Shown one piece after another: positions 40,886 through 49,417 of a stretch of 64,000 nucleotides of DNA; position 1 is the stretch's first letter; each line of letters starts with the position of its first letter. Location of the stretch: positions 558,001 to 622,000 of the forward strand of contig NZ_JAATEJ010000001.1 in NCBI RefSeq assembly GCF_012034175.1, in the 5' to 3' direction. The notes under the pieces are model-generated. The model was not told the DNA's origin. It ran no database searches and was given only the letters and a program-made list of their open reading frames with translations. This stretch comes from Actinacidiphila epipremni. GTDB lineage: Bacteria; Actinomycetota; Actinomycetes; Streptomycetales; Streptomycetaceae. The position numbers and the translations under genes are program-made.

Positions 40886-43549
40886 TCATCGCGCGCCTGC
40901 CAGAACGCCGGACGGCTGGACGCGCCACAGGTTCCGCTTGTTGCGGCGGTCGAGGACGAGGACCGGCTTGATGCCGTCGAAGTAGCGGCCGTCGCGGGCC
41001 TTGAGCCAGTGCCCCAGGCTGTTCGCGGACGGCGGTTCACCGGTCCGGTGGTCACGCGGGACGACGTCGATCAGCGCGGCCAGGATCTTGCTGACCGGGT
41101 GGGCCTCGGTACCCAGCTTGTCCTGCCAGGCGGCCAGGAAGGCAGCCCACTCCAGTACCTCGTCGTCCTGGCCGACAAGGTCGTCTCGGTCGGTCATCCA
41201 TCCCTCGACGCCGAGGAAGCCGAGCAGGCCGGCGACGATGGTGGCCCACTCCGAGTAGTCGCCCTTGCGGGTGCGGATGGTGGGTGCGCCGGCCGCCAGC
41301 CAGGCGCGGACCATCGTGACGAGGGCGGCGACGACGGTGGACGCCTGGGCGCGCAGCCAGGGGCGGAGGTCGCCTACGCGAAACCCGTCGCGCTGGTCGG
41401 GGTCGGGGCAGTCGGGGTCGAGACGGACCCACAGCGTCCGGCGTCCGTTGTCGCCGCCGGTGCGCAGGCCGTTGCCGGTGACGACCCACAACCGGTCGTT
41501 GGGCATGGTGACGGACGCGGTAGAGCCGAGCACGCGGTCGCCCCAGTGCTCTTGGGTGAGCAGGGCGGAGATGACCGGCGACTTGATCACGTGTCCGTTG
41601 GGGAGGTTGTCGAGGACGACAACGGGCTGCCCTGTGGTGTAGAGCTGCGTGGTGATGCTCTTCCGCAGTTCGGTGTCGTTCTCCGGCCACGCGGTGTCGG
41701 CGATGCCGTACAGCGCCTTGAAGATGTCCTTCAGCAGGCTCTTGCCGCTGCCGGGCGCGGTCGCGCTGATGACGAGCATCGGGGTGGGTCCGTGGAAGTA
41801 CGGGCGCAGGATCGGCGTCAGCAGGCCGCCGAGCATGTGCGCGCGGTCGGCTGGCTGCGTCCACGGGAAGTCGTGCAGCATCTCGTCCAGGACGATCCGG
41901 CGCGCAGTCGTCAGGCTCTCAGAGCTGACGTGCGGCTGGAGGCGCCGCAGCGGGACGCGAGGGTGCAGGTAGAGGCCGGTGGCCGGGTCGTATCCGGGGG
42001 ACTGAATCAGGCTCCCGTCCGGCCTGACGACGGGACTGGTGACGACGCCGCGCAGAGGCGGCAGCGGCCAGTCCTTGCGGCCCAGGATCGTGCCACAGGT
42101 CTTCGGCATGAACAGCTCGCGGACTTCCTCGCTCTGCTCGGTGCGCGGGTCGGTCTTCACCACGAAGCTGCCGACGTGGTCCGCCAGGTAGGCGCGCAAG
42201 TTGTCCGATCCGAGCTGCTGCATGATCGGACTGCCGTTGTCGTCGGTGTGCACCCACACCGGGCCGCCGGACCGCTTGTAGAGGTCGGGCAGCTGGCCGT
42301 CCGCCATCAGTCCGAGAACGCCGTCGAGCGCATCGGCCTCGTTGGTGATGTCCAGCTCGGGGCGACCCTGCGGAACGACATGCAGCGCGGGCCCGCCGGC
42401 CGCCTGCTCGTCCGGCTCGGCGGCCGGGTCCAGCGCGGTGCTCCCGTCGCTGAACGCGGCGGCCCGCGGCGAGGTCGAGCCGATGCGGCGGCGCTCCGGT
42501 GCGCGTCCATAGCCCTGCCGCTTGAGGTCGGCGGCGGCACGCTTGTGGTCGCCTCCGAAGTTGAGCAGCGCGTGGGCCCCGAACTTGGTGTAGGGCACCT
42601 CGGCGGTGAACTCTGTGCCGGTGGTGAAGACGTACAGCCGGTCGGCGTCTGCGGCGCGGCCGGTGGTCGCCGAGACGCCCCGATCCTTGCCGGGGCGCCG
42701 CCAGTAGCGGGTGCGGCCCCGCTGTTGGACGAAGGTCCAGCCGTGCGGCTGGAGGATGTCCGCCCAGTCGGCGCGGGCGTCGAAGTCGTCGCCCGGGCGC
42801 AGGCCGCCCTCGCCGATCGGCCGCACGTCGCGCGGTGCGCTCGCCGGCGTCTCCTGCTTCGGGACGGCGTCGACCATGCGGCAGACCTCGCGTACCGCGT
42901 CCATCCGGTCGGCGTCGATCTCCGGCAGTGTGGCGGGGCTGCCGCTGATCCGGACGTACGGCCGGCCGCTGGCGTGGACGCTGCCGTGCGAGGGCGCGAC
43001 GACCCCGTATCCGCCCTCGCCGCGAGTTTCGATGAGGACGCGGATCGGGGGCTTGGCCCCCGGCTTCTCGGCCAGGCGCTGCCGTTCCTCGGGGGTGAAC
43101 TCGTCCTCGCGCGCCAGGCGGGACGCGAGCTTCATGCTGCCCTGCACGGGGGCGCCGACGATGCGGGCGCGGAAGTGCAGGCCGCCGCTGGGCGACTGGT
43201 CTACCCACCCGGTGGTGATCGCGTCCCAGTCGTCGCCGAGGCCCGACCCGATCATGATGTCGGTGACCTCGTCGAGCAGGCCCTCGGCGATGGCGCGGCC
43301 CTCGAACTCGATCATCTCGATGTTGCCGCTGACCGCGCCGTAGACGACTCCGATGCCGGTACGGCGGCCGTCGCCGAACCAGGCGTCGTGCTCGGCGGGC
43401 GTGGAGCGATTGACCTTGTAGGAGGTCCAGCTGCGGACGTCCGGCTGCTTGGTGCCGTTGGCCTTGACGGGCAGGACGCAGAGGCTGGCGGCGTGCAGCT
43501 CGTCGGCCGCGACCCGCAGGTTCGGCGGCGCGTCAGGGGTGTTCGTCAC
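40886..43549 (-). CDS. Bifunctional primase-polymerase / phage helicase protein
   Basis: 887 aa. The N-terminal ~200 residues are a primase-polymerase (AEP/Prim-Pol) domain: GIGVVYGAVSGNIEMIEFEG with metal-site acids and SPSGGLHFRARIVGAP with the conserved His. The C-terminal half holds a P-loop (LVISATAPGSGKSLLKDIFK, ~600) and VVVLDNLPNGHVIKSPVISA as Walker B, like plasmid/phage replicative helicases; TMPNDRLWVVTGNGL resembles a sensor strand. It probably starts replication at the adjacent repeats. Confidence 0.88.
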   Translation of the reverse strand: MTNTPDAPPNLRVAADELHAASLCVLPVKANGTKQPDVRSWTSYKVNRSTPAEHDAWFGDGRRTGIGVVYGAVSGNIEMIEFEGRAIAEGLLDEVTDIMIGSGLGDDWDAITTGWVDQSPSGGLHFRARIVGAPVQGSMKLASRLAREDEFTPEERQRLAEKPGAKPPIRVLIETRGEGGYGVVAPSHGSVHASGRPYVRISGSPATLPEIDADRMDAVREVCRMVDAVPKQETPASAPRDVRPIGEGGLRPGDDFDARADWADILQPHGWTFVQQRGRTRYWRRPGKDRGVSATTGRAADADRLYVFTTGTEFTAEVPYTKFGAHALLNFGGDHKRAAADLKRQGYGRAPERRRIGSTSPRAAAFSDGSTALDPAAEPDEQAAGGPALHVVPQGRPELDITNEADALDGVLGLMADGQLPDLYKRSGGPVWVHTDDNGSPIMQQLGSDNLRAYLADHVGSFVVKTDPRTEQSEEVRELFMPKTCGTILGRKDWPLPPLRGVVTSPVVRPDGSLIQSPGYDPATGLYLHPRVPLRRLQPHVSSESLTTARRIVLDEMLHDFPWTQPADRAHMLGGLLTPILRPYFHGPTPMLVISATAPGSGKSLLKDIFKALYGIADTAWPENDTELRKSITTQLYTTGQPVVVLDNLPNGHVIKSPVISALLTQEHWGDRVLGSTASVTMPNDRLWVVTGNGLRTGGDNGRRTLWVRLDPDCPDPDQRDGFRVGDLRPWLRAQASTVVAALVTMVRAWLAAGAPTIRTRKGDYSEWATIVAGLLGFLGVEGWMTDRDDLVGQDDEVLEWAAFLAAWQDKLGTEAHPVSKILAALIDVVPRDHRTGEPPSANSLGHWLKARDGRYFDGIKPVLVLDRRNKRNLWRVQPSGVLAGAR

Positions 43550-43587
43550 GGAAGTCCTTGGGGTTGTGCTGGTTGTGGTCCGTGAAG

Positions 43588-43625
43588 GCGGGCCCGGCGC
43601 CGGGGGAAGGCGGCGCCGGGCCCGC
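43588..43625. terminator. Strong 14-bp stem between early genes
   Basis: GCGGGCCCGGCGCC (43588-43601) pairs perfectly with 43612-43625 around a ten-base loop. It lies after the stop of the gene ending at 43633 and before the primase gene, so it may attenuate early transcription into the replication genes. Confidence 0.7.
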
Positions 43626-43632
43626 GGGCCCG

Positions 43633-43938
43633 TCAGCCGGGGGCCGTGGAGGCGACGTAGATCGCGATGACGCGTCGCGCGTCACCGAGGTGGCTGTCGC
43701 ACACCGGCCAGACGTCGGCCTGCTCGCCTGCGCGGTAGAGCCGCAGGACGGTGGTGGCCGGCCGCGTGCAGCCGCCGCAGGGCACGGTGTCGGGGGCGGT
43801 CACTGGGCAGTCGCACCAGGTGCACCCCTCTCCGGAGGGGAAGTCGGCGAAGAGGACCGGCTCGGTCGCGGACAGGTCGCGCACGAGCGCCTGGGCCTGG
43901 TCGCGGGCGGCGACCATCGCCGCGCTGAAGGTGCTCAA
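43633..43938 (-). CDS. Small Cys-rich early protein
   Basis: 101 aa: a helical N-terminus (MSTFSAAMVAARDQAQALVR), then EGCTWCDCPV and PCGGCTRPATTVLRLY, and VWPVCDSHLGDARRV. Likely zinc-binding. First of several small early genes that are linked by overlaps. Function unknown. Confidence 0.55.
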   Translation of the reverse strand: MSTFSAAMVAARDQAQALVRDLSATEPVLFADFPSGEGCTWCDCPVTAPDTVPCGGCTRPATTVLRLYRAGEQADVWPVCDSHLGDARRVIAIYVASTAPG

Positions 43939-44150
43939 GGACGCTCACCCCCGTTCGCCAGTTCCAGCAGCACGGCGGCGTGGCAGTGGTCGGGCTGGCC
44001 GGGGGCGGGCAGGGGGCACCAGCACATGAGGTCCCGGCCCGCCAGCTCCCGGCGTGCGGCCTCCGCCAGCGACGGGTGCTGCTCCAGCCACCGCCGGTAC
44101 ATCTCGGTGGCCTGCTCGCGGGTGGCGGGGGCGAAGGCGAAGGCCGTCAC
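43935..44150 (-). CDS. DUF4326-type small protein
   Basis: 71 aa. EAARRELAGRDLMCWCPLPA and CHAAVLLELANG reproduce the DUF4326 signature (GK/RxLxCWCPL...CHAxxLLELAN), a family common in phages with no known biochemical role. ATGA overlap with the next gene. Confidence 0.75.
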   Translation of the reverse strand: MTAFAFAPATREQATEMYRRWLEQHPSLAEAARRELAGRDLMCWCPLPAPGQPDHCHAAVLLELANGGERP

Positions 44151-44557
44151 CGCGCACCCCCACGGGTGAAGGTGAACGTGCCGGAGACGCCGCGGGCCGT
44201 GATCTTTCCGCCGGAGACGAGCATGTCGACGGTGACCTCGATGCGCTCGGTAGCGCCGACGAAGGGCGTGAGGTCGGTGCGGATCTGCTCGGCGAGGTCG
44301 GCCGCGCTGTCGGCGACGACCGTGAGCGGGGCGAGGGAAAGGAGGCGGTGCGGGCCGAGCCGGTCGTAGGTGACGACGTACCGGCCGGGCTGGAACTGCG
44401 GCGCGGGGCGGGCGGTGGCGGGCTCGGGAGGCGGGGTGAACTCCGCCCGGGACAGCACCGGGGCGGGGTCGAGGGCGGCCTTGGGCGCGGCGGGCGGCGG
44501 CACCGGGACCGGCGCCAGATCCGACGGCGATGGCCGACGACGGGAGAACAGCTTCAT
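44147..44557 (-). CDS. Hypothetical early protein
   Basis: 136 aa starting MKLFSRRRPSPSDLAPVPVP. A Pro/Ala-rich N-terminal half (disordered) is followed by an alpha/beta half (GRYVVTYDRLGPHRLLSLAP; EQIRTDLTPFVG; IEVTVDMLVSGGKITARG). Joined to both neighbours by ATGA overlaps. No family recognised. Confidence 0.55.
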   Translation of the reverse strand: MKLFSRRRPSPSDLAPVPVPPPAAPKAALDPAPVLSRAEFTPPPEPATARPAPQFQPGRYVVTYDRLGPHRLLSLAPLTVVADSAADLAEQIRTDLTPFVGATERIEVTVDMLVSGGKITARGVSGTFTFTRGGAR

Positions 44558-44805
44558 CGGGGCTTCGGCTCCTTGCAGACGTGCCAGTCGGTGAGCAGCC
44601 CGCCGCACTCCGGGCAGGTGGGGATGACGGCGTGGCGGCCCAGGTGCGCGGCGGCGTACAGCTCGCGGGCCGGGGTGCGGCCGGCGGCGAGGGTGCGGGC
44701 GATCTCGGCGCGGGCCTCGGCCCGGCGGTGGTGCGCGTCCTCGGCGCCGATGGCGGTGTACAGCGGCAGGGCGGCGGCCAGGGCGCACCGCAGCGTGGTG
44801 ATCAC
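44554..44805 (-). CDS. Small zinc-ribbon early protein
   Basis: 83 aa: a long helix (EARAEIARTLAAGRTPAREL) and a C-terminal CPECGGLLTDWHVCKEP zinc ribbon. Overlaps both neighbours. Function unknown. Confidence 0.55.
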   Translation of the reverse strand: MITTLRCALAAALPLYTAIGAEDAHHRRAEARAEIARTLAAGRTPARELYAAAHLGRHAVIPTCPECGGLLTDWHVCKEPKPR

Positions 44806-45455
44806 CTGCCCTCACCGCCCTCGGTGAGCTTCGGCAGCCGGTCCAGGTGGCAGACCGCCACCACCGGCACGCCGCGCCACAGGCCATGCGCCGTCGCGGT
44901 CCCCCCGCGGTACGTCGCCTCGCCGATCAGGCACCCGAGGCGCCGCTGCCAGTCCTGCCACTCCTGCCAGGTGCGGGGGTGGAGGATCAGCCGCAGGGCA
45001 CCGATGCCGATGAGGTAGCCGATGACGGCCGGGTCGTGGAGGTCCTGGATCTCGCGGGCGGCGCGGCCGGCCGGGGTCTCGGGCTCGCTGTCCTCGCTCG
45101 CGCGCAGGTGGGCGGCGGCCTGGGTGTAGAGCAGGTTCACCGCGTCGTCGTCGCGCTCGGTCGCCTCCAGCAGGTGGGCGGCCTCGCGGTACGTCGTCCC
45201 GATGGCGGCGGCGAGCTGCTGCTCCAGCTCCGCGATACGGACCTGCGCGTTCAAGAGGAGCCGTACGACCGGGCCGGTATGCTCGACCAGCGTCTCGACG
45301 GCTTCACGCCATGCAGCGGTCCCCGGCTCGGTGTCGCGCGCCTGGTGTACGGACTCGGCCACCGTCTTCACGGTCTCCGCCGATGCGACACCAGGCGTGT
45401 ACTGGAGCGCCCGGCGCACGAGCCTGCACTGCTCAGCGCTCAGCGGGGCGCTCAC
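44802..45455 (-). CDS. Hypothetical helical early protein
   Basis: 217 aa, mostly helical: CRLVRRALQYTPGVASAETV, LLLNAQVRIAELEQQLAAAI (coiled coil), AVIGYLIGIGALRLILHP and a Trp-rich WQEWQDWQRRLG. Ends VVAVCHLDRLPKL. No domain recognised; similar-sized unknowns are usual in actinophage early regions. Confidence 0.55.
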   Translation of the reverse strand: MSAPLSAEQCRLVRRALQYTPGVASAETVKTVAESVHQARDTEPGTAAWREAVETLVEHTGPVVRLLLNAQVRIAELEQQLAAAIGTTYREAAHLLEATERDDDAVNLLYTQAAAHLRASEDSEPETPAGRAAREIQDLHDPAVIGYLIGIGALRLILHPRTWQEWQDWQRRLGCLIGEATYRGGTATAHGLWRGVPVVAVCHLDRLPKLTEGGEGR

Positions 45456-45754
45456 GCGTCCTCACCGGCCTCGGCCTTGAGTCGGGCGATCTCCGCGCGG
45501 GCCTCCGCCAGCTCGTCCTGCGCGGTGCGCTCCTGCTCGGCCAGCCTGACCAGGTCGTCCCGCCACCCCTGGACGCCGAGCAGCATCGACTCCGCGGCGC
45601 GAACCTTGTCGGCCAGGGGCGTGCTGTTCGGGAAGAGGAAGCTGACGGACGTGGACTGGGCGGCGTCGGAGTAGAAGTACAGCGACCCGAGGAGGCTGGC
45701 AGTGCTGCTGGCCGTCGCGTGCTTGTCGAGGAAGATCGTGATCTGGGTGCTCAC
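45452..45754 (-). CDS. Small protein with C-terminal coiled coil
   Basis: 100 aa. N-terminal MSTQITIFLDKHATASSTAS and LYFYSDAAQSTSVSFLFPN are beta-like; the last ~35 residues (AEQERTAQDELAEARAEIAR) form a coiled coil. Overlaps both neighbours. Function unknown. Confidence 0.55.
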   Translation of the reverse strand: MSTQITIFLDKHATASSTASLLGSLYFYSDAAQSTSVSFLFPNSTPLADKVRAAESMLLGVQGWRDDLVRLAEQERTAQDELAEARAEIARLKAEAGEDA

Positions 45755-46425
45755 GCGTCACCTCGCATCACGGCACGGAAGGCGCCGGCCACCGTGTCCG
45801 GCTGCTGCGTCGGCGCCGGGTCGGACCAGTCGGCCGGCGTCACGTACCCGGCCTCCACGGACGCCTGGTAGTCGGCGTCGGGGGCGAGCGCGTCGGCCAG
45901 CGGCTGCGCGGCGGCGTCGCGGGCCATCGCGCGCTGGTGCGCCGCCTGCTGCCGGGGGCTACGGGCGCACGCGTCGCAGCAGGCGAGGGTGTCGATCGGC
46001 TCGACCGGCGGGGCGACGGCGAGCGGGGGCACCGCCGGGTCGTCCACGTCGTGCCGCTGCACCAGCAGCGCGGCCCGGCGCCGGCGCTCCGCGTCCTCCG
46101 CCGGCGTCCGCACCGCCACGCCGTACGGCACGTCCACGTCGCACGTGAACTCCACCGGGACCGCGGCGATCGACAGCGACACCGACAGCCAGACGCTGCC
46201 CGGGTACGCGTGGAGCTCCACGGCCGCGGGGGCGACCGCCAGGAGCGCACGCCACCGCTCCAGCGCGGCCGGGGACTCGACGACGATGCGGACACCGACG
46301 CGCGGCCCGACGCCGATACGGACCGGCGGCATGTCGGCGGCGGTGGTGGCGAGCCAGGTCGCCGCGCGCAGGGCGGGCAGCTGATCGCCGATGGTGGGCG
46401 GGCGCCCGGTAGGCTGGTCGGACAT
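45751..46425 (-). CDS. Hypothetical early protein
   Basis: 224 aa from the ATG at 46425 after AGAGAGGT. RVGVRIVVESPAALERWRAL and ELHAYPGSVWLSVSLSIAAV suggest an alpha/beta fold of ~130 residues, then a linker with ACCDACARSPRQQAAHQ and a C-terminal tail ending TVAGAFRAVMRGDA. Possibly a recombination or DNA-binding factor; no firm match. Confidence 0.55.
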   Translation of the reverse strand: MSDQPTGRPPTIGDQLPALRAATWLATTAADMPPVRIGVGPRVGVRIVVESPAALERWRALLAVAPAAVELHAYPGSVWLSVSLSIAAVPVEFTCDVDVPYGVAVRTPAEDAERRRRAALLVQRHDVDDPAVPPLAVAPPVEPIDTLACCDACARSPRQQAAHQRAMARDAAAQPLADALAPDADYQASVEAGYVTPADWSDPAPTQQPDTVAGAFRAVMRGDA

Positions 46426-46513
46426 GGCGATACCTCTCTGATCTGCTGTTGGGTGAGGTGGAGCCGTGGGGGCCGTACCGGTGGCAGCCGGGCGGCCCCG
46501 ACGCGTGTCGGGG

Positions 46514-46777
46514 TCAGGCGCTCTTGCGGCGCGGCGCCGGCACCTGCCGCGCGGTCGCGGCGTTGTAGGCGCGGATGTCGTCGGCGGTGAGCGTGATCCG
46601 GCCACCGTCGCCGTGGTGCTGGAGCTTCCGGGCGTAGCACTTCTCGCGGATCATGCGGGCGGTGAAGGGGAGCCACCCCCGCGCCGCGACCTCCTCCGGC
46701 GTGTAGCGCCGGAGCTCGTCGACCTCGTCGGTCGGCTCGGTGGGGGTAGTGGGCTGCTCCGTGGCCTGTGCGGTCAC
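46514..46777 (-). CDS. Excisionase-like / MerR-type DNA-binding protein
   Basis: 87 aa. YTPEEVAARGWLPFTARMIR, KCYARKLQHHGDGGRITLTA, and DDIRAYNAATARQV give the winged-helix pattern of small excisionases (helix_turn_helix_17). It is translationally linked (ATGA) to the Cro-like gene and transcribed away from the repressor, as expected for an early Xis or regulator. Confidence 0.7.
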   Translation of the reverse strand: MTAQATEQPTTPTEPTDEVDELRRYTPEEVAARGWLPFTARMIREKCYARKLQHHGDGGRITLTADDIRAYNAATARQVPAPRRKSA

Positions 46778-46983
46778 GTCGTCGTCTCCTTGTGGGTGAT
46801 GGCGGCCTCCGGCACGTCCAGCGCCCGTGCGATCCGCCCGACGGTCTCGCCGCTAGCTCCCGCGAGACCCCGCTCCAGCTTGGAGAGGTGTCCGCGGTGC
46901 CGGCCAGTGAGGGTCGCGAGGGTCCGGAGGCTCATTCCTTGAGACTCCCTGAGGGCTCTGATTGCGTCGCCGTTCGGTGTCAC
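46774..46983 (-). CDS. Cro-like XRE regulator
   Basis: 69 aa: AIRALRESQGMSLRTLATLT, GHLSKLERGLAGASGETVGR, ARALDVPEAAITH is a compact XRE HTH. The GTG start lies only about seven bases after a -10-like TAGTCT with TTGCAG 18 bases upstream, so the mRNA is probably leaderless. It diverges from the CI-like gene and is the likely early switch protein. Confidence 0.78.
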   Translation of the reverse strand: MTPNGDAIRALRESQGMSLRTLATLTGRHRGHLSKLERGLAGASGETVGRIARALDVPEAAITHKETTT

Positions 46984-47194
46984 CCTCAGAGACTAAGGGT
47001 ACGAGGCGTCGAACTGCAAGCACTCTGCCTACATCATGCCCTCAATCTCGCAGGGTGGGGCGACAGTGACTGAGGGGATTGCGCCCCCTGTGCGCCGTAT
47101 GCAACCCACGCGCCCCTCAATGGGCCCCTTGGTGCAGGTCAAGGGCTGAGACTGGCCTGTGCGGGTTGCATGGGATGGGGCATCATGGGGTCTC
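46984..47194. promoter_or_regulatory. Divergent early/repressor promoter region
   Basis: 211 bp between Cro-like and CI-like genes. For the minus strand TTGCAG and TAGTCT are spaced 18 bases. ACCCT and AGGGT arms flank that -10 (46982-47000), a possible operator. A GTGCAGGTCA element near 47131 resembles the half-site repeated at 31.0-31.7 kb. No gene is seen here. Confidence 0.55.
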
Positions 47195-47722
47195 ATGGAT
47201 GACGAGTGGATGCGGCTCGGGGCTGCAATCCGTGAGGCCCGGAAGGCGATGCGCCTCAGACAGGCCGATATTGGCGACGCTGTCGGCGTGGGCGCCACCA
47301 CCATCGCCAATATCGAGCAAGCACGCACCCGTGCCATTACGCCCACGCTGAGATCTGTTGCACGCGTGCTCGGTTGGGCCCCCGATGTCATCGAGCGCGT
47401 ACTCGCTGGCGGTGACGCCCCCGAGCCCCAGCGCGGGGCCGCCACGGTGCATGGGGAGGCCCAAGTGCTTGAAGCGCAGTCGTTCCCGCCGGAGGGGATG
47501 CCGCTGCGTATCGCTCGGGCGCTGGCCGAAGGCTCGACGCTCGACACGACGATCGTGCCGCTCGGCCCCGGCGCCGACATGGTCGTAGTCGTGAAGGGCA
47601 AGCCGACCGCGAGCCCGGAGGAGCTGCGCGCGGCACTTCTGGCGTGGGAGGAGCGTGAGGGGCACCTCGACCGCCTAGGGCTCACCGCGGACGATCGGGA
47701 CCAGTCGCAGGACGGAACCTAA
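47195..47722 (+). CDS. CI-like XRE repressor
   Basis: 175 aa from ATG 47195. N-terminal HTH (~8-60): AIREARKAMRLRQADIGDAV, ATTIANIEQARTRAITPTLR, ARVLGWAPDVIERVLAGGD. The C-terminal part (ALAEGSTLDTTIVPLGPGAD, VVVVKGKPTASPEELRAALL) lacks a LexA-type protease site, so induction would not be by RecA-driven self-cleavage of that kind. It probably maintains lysogeny. Confidence 0.78.
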   Translation: MDDEWMRLGAAIREARKAMRLRQADIGDAVGVGATTIANIEQARTRAITPTLRSVARVLGWAPDVIERVLAGGDAPEPQRGAATVHGEAQVLEAQSFPPEGMPLRIARALAEGSTLDTTIVPLGPGADMVVVVKGKPTASPEELRAALLAWEEREGHLDRLGLTADDRDQSQDGT

Positions 47723-47820
47723 CTGATCATCAGTTATACGCATTCCCTACACATTCCGCACACCCTTGTGGCAGCATGACCGGCACGGACGCGCGGGGGC
47801 ACGACCGCAGGGGGGCCTTC

Positions 47821-47964
47821 ATGGTCCACGTTCTACGCGTGTCCGAGCTGCCGGGGCGCGCGCTGATCTGGGTGAGGATGCTCGGCGCGACCAGGGTTGT
47901 GTACATCACCGATGAGTGGCTGCGAGCCACTGGTGACGTAGGACCCTGGAAGACTGGCATCTAA
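47821..47964 (+). CDS. Small protein upstream of integrase
   Basis: 47 aa: MVHVLRVSELPGRALIWVRM then GATRVVYITDEWLRATGDVG. The ATG at 47821 has AGGGGGG upstream and is preferred over 47776. Beta-rich, possibly a recombination accessory protein; no family recognised. Confidence 0.5.
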   Translation: MVHVLRVSELPGRALIWVRMLGATRVVYITDEWLRATGDVGPWKTGI

Positions 47965-48059
47965 GGGCCGCTGAGCGGCACCTGACGCTGGGACATCGGC
48001 GGCGTCGCAGCTCGCCGCCGACCCCACGCCCCCTCTTTGACGCACCGCGAGGTGATCCA

Positions 48060-49301
48060 GTGGCGTATGCCGAGAAGCGCGTCAGCACCGCCAAGGGCAG
48101 CAAGGGCAAGGTGACCTGGCGGTCCCGCTACCTCCGCCCGGACGGGACCTGGGGGAGTGAGCCCGGCTTCCCCACGAAGCGCACCGCGGTCGAGTGGGGC
48201 GAAGCGCAGGAGGCGGCGATACGCGAGGGCCGCTGGATCGACCCGGCACTCGCCCGCGGCCCCTTCGGCGAGTGGGCTCGGAAGTACATGGCAGACCGCG
48301 AGCCCCGCGGCCGGACCCGCGGCACGATGTGGGAGAAGCTGGAGCGGCACATCCTGCCGCGCTGGGAGTACGTGCCCCTCCAGGGCATCACCTGGTACGA
48401 CGCGGAGACGTGGGCCAACGGGCTGCACTGCGACGACAGTACGGCGACGAAGTGCTTGACCATCATGAGTCAGATCCTCACCGGTGCGGTGGACGCGAAG
48501 AGGCTCCTCGTCAACCCGCTGGCGAACCGGCGCCGGTCCAGGCCGGCCGCGGTGAAGGATGCCGTACGGGCGAAGGACACCGCGGAGATGTGGGCGCCGC
48601 CGGAGGTCGTGCTCCAGCTCGCGCGCCGCGTCGGGCCGGCCGATGGGTTGCACATCATCACGACAGCCTTCGCCGGTGTTCGGTGGGGCGAGTCGCTTGC
48701 GCTGCGCCCGGCCTCGCTGGGGGAGCGCAGTGAGAGAGGCTTCACCTGCCCCACCCTGTCGGTGACGGAAGAGGTGGCGGAGTACACCCGGCGCGGGCCG
48801 GACGGCGAGCGCCGGGGGTTGTTTCTCGGCCTGGAGCCGGTGAAGACCGCGGAGAGCAAGCGCAGCATCGACCTGCCGCCGTTCCTTGCCGAGCTGCTCG
48901 CCGCGCACGCCGCGGACTGGCGGCATGAGTTCCTCTTCTGCACCCGGGCCGGCGGCCACTGGCGGCGCGGCAACTTCGGGCGGCAGGTGGTCCGGCCGGC
49001 CGCCGACGGCAGGGAGGCCCTGGTGGCGACGAAGGGGCACGCGCCTCGCACCGCCTGGGCGCCGATCATGCCGGGCCTGACCATGCGCGCTCTGCGGCAC
49101 ACCCACGACACCTACCAGGATGAGATCGGCGTGAAGCCGGCGCTCGCGTTCGAGCAGGCCGGCCACAAGCGGCCGGGTATCAAGGCGGTGTACCAGCACC
49201 CCACGCCGGAGATGCGGCGCGCTAGGCTGGAAGGGCTCCAGGGGATCTACGAGCGCGGGATGAAGGCGCTCGGGTGGTCGAGGGTCTGGGAGGAAAGTTG
49301 A
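48060..49301 (+). CDS. int: Tyrosine site-specific integrase
   Basis: 413 aa from a GTG with GAGGTGA. An N-terminal arm-binding part (RSRYLRPDGTWGSEPGFPTK) and a SAM-like core-binding domain (~75-165) precede the catalytic domain. There Arg I is in TTAFAGVRWGESLALRP (~208), the Arg/His box is LTMRALRHTHDT (~348) and the nucleophile Tyr is in KAVYQHPTPEM (~380). It stops 59 bases before attR and would integrate the element into tRNA-Val. Confidence 0.95.
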   Translation: MAYAEKRVSTAKGSKGKVTWRSRYLRPDGTWGSEPGFPTKRTAVEWGEAQEAAIREGRWIDPALARGPFGEWARKYMADREPRGRTRGTMWEKLERHILPRWEYVPLQGITWYDAETWANGLHCDDSTATKCLTIMSQILTGAVDAKRLLVNPLANRRRSRPAAVKDAVRAKDTAEMWAPPEVVLQLARRVGPADGLHIITTAFAGVRWGESLALRPASLGERSERGFTCPTLSVTEEVAEYTRRGPDGERRGLFLGLEPVKTAESKRSIDLPPFLAELLAAHAADWRHEFLFCTRAGGHWRRGNFGRQVVRPAADGREALVATKGHAPRTAWAPIMPGLTMRALRHTHDTYQDEIGVKPALAFEQAGHKRPGIKAVYQHPTPEMRRARLEGLQGIYERGMKALGWSRVWEES

Positions 49302-49360
49302 TCTCCCGAAAATCTCCCAGATGATCTTCTTCTAGCGACACTTCGCAGGTCAGAGGAGAA

Positions 49361-49416
49361 AGAGCGCCGCCCTTACAAGGCGGATGTCGGCGGTTCGAAA
49401 CCGTCCACGCCCACCC
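49361..49416. other. attR core (56-bp copy of tRNA-Val 3' part)
   Basis: Identical to 8918-8973. The copy lacks the tRNA 5' end, so it is a tRNA fragment. It ends one base before the first, decayed repeat of CRISPR array 1. A GCAGGTCAGAGG element lies just upstream (49346-49357). Confidence 0.93.
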
Positions 49417-49417
49417 C

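Larger units (their letters stand above)
8918..49416. mobile_element. Integrated HK97-type siphoprophage, ~40.4 kb
   Basis: The element is bounded by the 56-bp att repeats and carries an integrase next to attR. It has a complete head (terminase to capsid), connector, tail and lysis set on the minus strand, plus repressor genes, a primase-polymerase and a helicase. Contractile-tail genes are absent, so the virion would be siphovirus-like. Membrane and zinc-finger genes at 33.0-38.9 kb resemble Streptomyces plasmid/AICE genes, so the element may be a phage-conjugative mosaic; no FtsK-like Tra gene is present. One small gene (32056-32250) is broken. Otherwise it looks intact and possibly inducible. 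Confidence 0.93.

Noticed and set aside
40566..40928. Several ~90-120-codon frames in the repeat region before the primase gene
   Set aside because: All are generated by the GCGGGGAT repeats and lack ribosome sites.
8918..49416. Self-targeting spacers against the prophage
   Set aside because: Reading spacers and their translations against the prophage genes gave no convincing match; a mismatch-tolerant alignment would be needed to settle it, so no claim is made.
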